The notes beneath the pieces are model-generated. The model had not been told where the DNA came from. It did no database searches and saw only the letters and a program-made list of their open reading frames with translations. Below, in pieces: positions 62,527 to 64,000 of a DNA stretch of 64,000 bases (positions within the stretch are counted from its first letter, which is position 1; every line of letters starts with the position of its first letter). This stretch comes from Algoriphagus sp. Y33 (GTDB taxonomy: Bacteria; Bacteroidota; Bacteroidia; Cytophagales; Cyclobacteriaceae), in the NCBI RefSeq assembly GCF_014838715.1, contig NZ_CP061947.1, positions 1,364,001 through 1,428,000 on the forward strand, given 5' to 3'. The translations under genes were made by a program, and so were the position numbers.

Positions 62527-62844
62527 GACTTTTTCAGCACGCACTGCCTAAATCAGGGGAAAGCACTTAACAGAAGGTATTCCCTTGGTGTTGAGTCATT
62601 GGTAGATCGGTCCAATCTGTCTCCAAACTATCTAAGTGATCTGCTTGGATTACATCCCGGGAGGAATACCGGGAACTTTATTCAGGATAAATTAAGTGAA
62701 AAAGCTAGGGATCTACTATTCACTACTAGGTTTTTAGTAACTGAGATAGCCTTTCAACTAGGTTTCGAGTATCCACAATCTTTTAGCAGATTATTCAAAA
62801 CCAAGAGGGATGCTCCCTTGGAATTCACAAAAATCGTTCAATAA
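62527..62844 (+). pseudogene. AraC-family DNA-binding domain fragment
   Basis: About 105 codons open from 62527, with only a TTG (62599) as a possible start. It encodes just the C-terminal HTH_18 half: 'LVDRSNLSPNYLSDLLGLHP', 'SEKARDLLFTTRFLVTEIAF', 'QLGFEYPQSFSRLFKTK', ending shortly after. The effector-binding half is missing and nothing upstream supplies it, so this is a 5'-truncated remnant rather than a stand-alone regulator. Confidence 0.6.
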
Positions 62845-62949
62845 AAAAGTGGTTGTCTCATGAGTATAGGGTTTCTTGTCAGGCTGAGTAAGAAAAATTT
62901 AAGATTTACAAAAGAATAATGACAGTAAGTGATTTTAGGAACAAAGTTG

Positions 62950-63125
62950 GGCCACCCTGAGCGGAGTCGAAGGGTCATCGACTCCGGACTCGGACTGACG
63001 CAACATTTGAACAGTTATTTGAATTCCGTCATTGGTAGCGAAGGCGAAGCCTTTTATGCGCTAATTAAGTCCATTTCGACTTCCCGCCACAGCGAGGCAA
63101 GCTGCTCAATGTGAAATTATGAGTT
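62950..63125. repeat. 'Ccaccctgagcggagtcgaa' repeat-like intergenic segment
   Basis: Contains 'ccaccctgagcggagtcgaa' followed by 'gggtcatcgactccg', with GGAGTCGA/TCGACTCC as inverted arms (near 62961 and 62978). This sequence type is dispersed in many Bacteroidota genomes. No gene. Confidence 0.45.
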
Positions 63126-63142
63126 ATGAGACAGCCTCTCTG

Positions 63143-63439
63143 TTATAAATTTCTATAAGCTAATATTCCGCCGATAGTATTTCGGACTTTCGAAAAGCCT
63201 TTGGATTCCAGGAATTTTTTAGCATTCATACTTCTCGCTCCTGAGCGACAGTGAACTACGATTTCAGTATCCTTATAATCTTCCAACTCTGTAAGTCTAG
63301 TCGGGAGGTCTGCCAATGGGATATTTTTGGCTCCCAAGTTGTCATCATCGTATTCCCATTCTTCTCGAACGTCTAGAAACACAAACTTTTCGTTGTTATC
63401 CAATCTGGATTTTAGGTCTTCTACAGTGATATCTTCCAT
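63143..63439 (-). CDS. Single-domain rhodanese
   Basis: 98 aa. 'MEDITVEDLKSRLDNNEKFV', 'FLDVREEWEYDDDNLGAKNI', 'VVHCRSGARSMNAKKFLESK' with active-site Cys in the CRSGAR loop, 'VRNTIGGILAYRNL' end. Cytosolic sulfurtransferase fold, carrying persulfide on Cys. Starts 3 nt after the stop of the T9SS cargo gene on the same strand, so the two may be co-transcribed, although their roles are unrelated. Confidence 0.9.
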   Translation of the reverse strand: MEDITVEDLKSRLDNNEKFVFLDVREEWEYDDDNLGAKNIPLADLPTRLTELEDYKDTEIVVHCRSGARSMNAKKFLESKGFSKVRNTIGGILAYRNL

Positions 63440-63442
63440 AAT

Positions 63443-64000
63443 TTATTTAACTAAAATTCTATACGATTGCATGCCGGATTCAGTGGTCAAATTAAGCACA
63501 TACACTCCAGGCCGCTGTCCGTTAAAATTAACAATTTCTCCTTTGGATGAAAGTTGACGCTCAAGAAAAATCTCTCTTCCAAAGGAATCAAAGATTCTTG
63601 TTTCACTAAACCTCCCTTCAAGGTTAAGAAGTGTCTCCACAGGGTTGGGATAAATCCTGATGTCTTCCTCTTCCACAGGAACTTCTTCAAAAGGAGCCTC
63701 CATGCTAATGTGTGGTCTAATCATCAATGAGCCACGTATTTCCTCATTTTGGATCCACGCCCCGACTACATTGTAGAACAGCTTGTCTCCGGTGTCATTT
63801 ACCTTGTCCAGTCCTACGTGGAGGAAATCATTGGTGAATTGTGTGAAACCTACGTAGAAGTCCCCATCCACAAGGATATTGGTGTCAAGAGAATAATAAA
63901 GGAACTCCTGCCCGGCTTCTTTCACCGGTATAAGATCTTCCTTTCTGAAAATTGGGGCTTCGTCCAAATCTTTCCACACATTGATATCCACTGCCTGATT
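63443..64000 (-). CDS. T9SS-exported protein, C-terminal part (runs off the window)
   Basis: The frame stays open to the window end (codons for Asn-Gln-Ala precede the GTG at 63991), so this is the 3' part of a larger gene; the GTG is internal. At least 185 residues. About residues 30-110 form a beta-rich region ('NILVDGDFYVGFTQFTNDFL'). The last 75 are a type A sorting tail: 'DIRIYPNPVETLLNLEGRFS', 'RIFDSFGREIFLERQL', 'RPGVYVLNLTTESGMQSYRI'. Exported by type IX secretion and attached to the surface or released. Confidence 0.8.
   Translation of the reverse strand, partial: NQAVDINVWKDLDEAPIFRKEDLIPVKEAGQEFLYYSLDTNILVDGDFYVGFTQFTNDFLHVGLDKVNDTGDKLFYNVVGAWIQNEEIRGSLMIRPHISMEAPFEEVPVEEEDIRIYPNPVETLLNLEGRFSETRIFDSFGREIFLERQLSSKGEIVNFNGQRPGVYVLNLTTESGMQSYRILVK

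Overview
The window reads as chromosomal DNA of a Bacteroidota bacterium, most likely order Cytophagales, family Cyclobacteriaceae or a close relative (inference). The signs are two SusC/SusD pairs, a FecI-type sigma/FecR pair, LytS/LytTR signalling, type IX secretion (T9SS) C-terminal tails, a DUF6520/MauE pair, TTG-N19-TAnnTTTG-type promoters and many intergenic hairpin repeats. I saw no rRNA, tRNA, CRISPR array or intact transposase.

Layout. 0.3-6.2 kb: a thioredoxin-fold lipoprotein, a TolB-like propeller lipoprotein and a subtilisin (S8) T9SS gene broken by three frameshifts. 7.4-19.1 kb: an accessory, defence-like island with a DEDDh exonuclease-BRCT protein, a tight three-gene operon (membrane-anchored SH3/TerB-type protein, BrxD-like ATPase, Lhr-like helicase), an overlapping RloA/RloB-type ATPase pair, a truncated secreted nuclease, and a fused nucleotidyltransferase-HEPN gene convergent with an XRE regulator. 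Three direct copies of a mosaic non-coding repeat (about 1.69, 6.5 and 17.0 kb) separate these blocks. 19.9-28.1 kb: TlpA-like, SusC and SusD genes followed by divergently read DUF6520 and MauE genes, one MauE copy truncated. The TlpA-SusC half is visibly GC-rich. A tandem hairpin repeat sits exactly between SusC and SusD, with another unit at 34.2 kb. 28.6-33.5 kb: a frameshifted small HTH gene, a 48-codon candidate peptide gene, a LytS/LytTR pair and an orphan full-length LanB-type dehydratase. 35.0-36.8 kb: an MscS channel and a Cys-rich copper-binding-type protein.

37.4-45.4 kb is a polysaccharide-utilisation-type locus: ECF sigma, FecR anti-sigma, a damaged SusC (in-frame amber codon and an apparent internal deletion), SusD and a secreted propeller glycosidase. 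45.9-61.4 kb is an exopolysaccharide locus with six glycosyltransferases, an acyltransferase, a Wzx flippase, a Wzy/ligase, a GumC/Wzc-type copolymerase, a half-length TolC-like protein, a phosphoglycosyl transferase with a pseudo-receiver domain, and a CheY-like regulator that starts the operon. The right edge has an AraC fragment, a rhodanese and the C-terminal part of a T9SS cargo protein running off the window.

The best candidate for a poorly described system is the TerB-type/BrxD-like/helicase operon at 8.4-14.6 kb. Next are the orphan LanB locus and the two non-coding repeat families, in which hairpin sequence changes between copies while pairing is kept. All family names come from motif recognition by eye; no database search was run.
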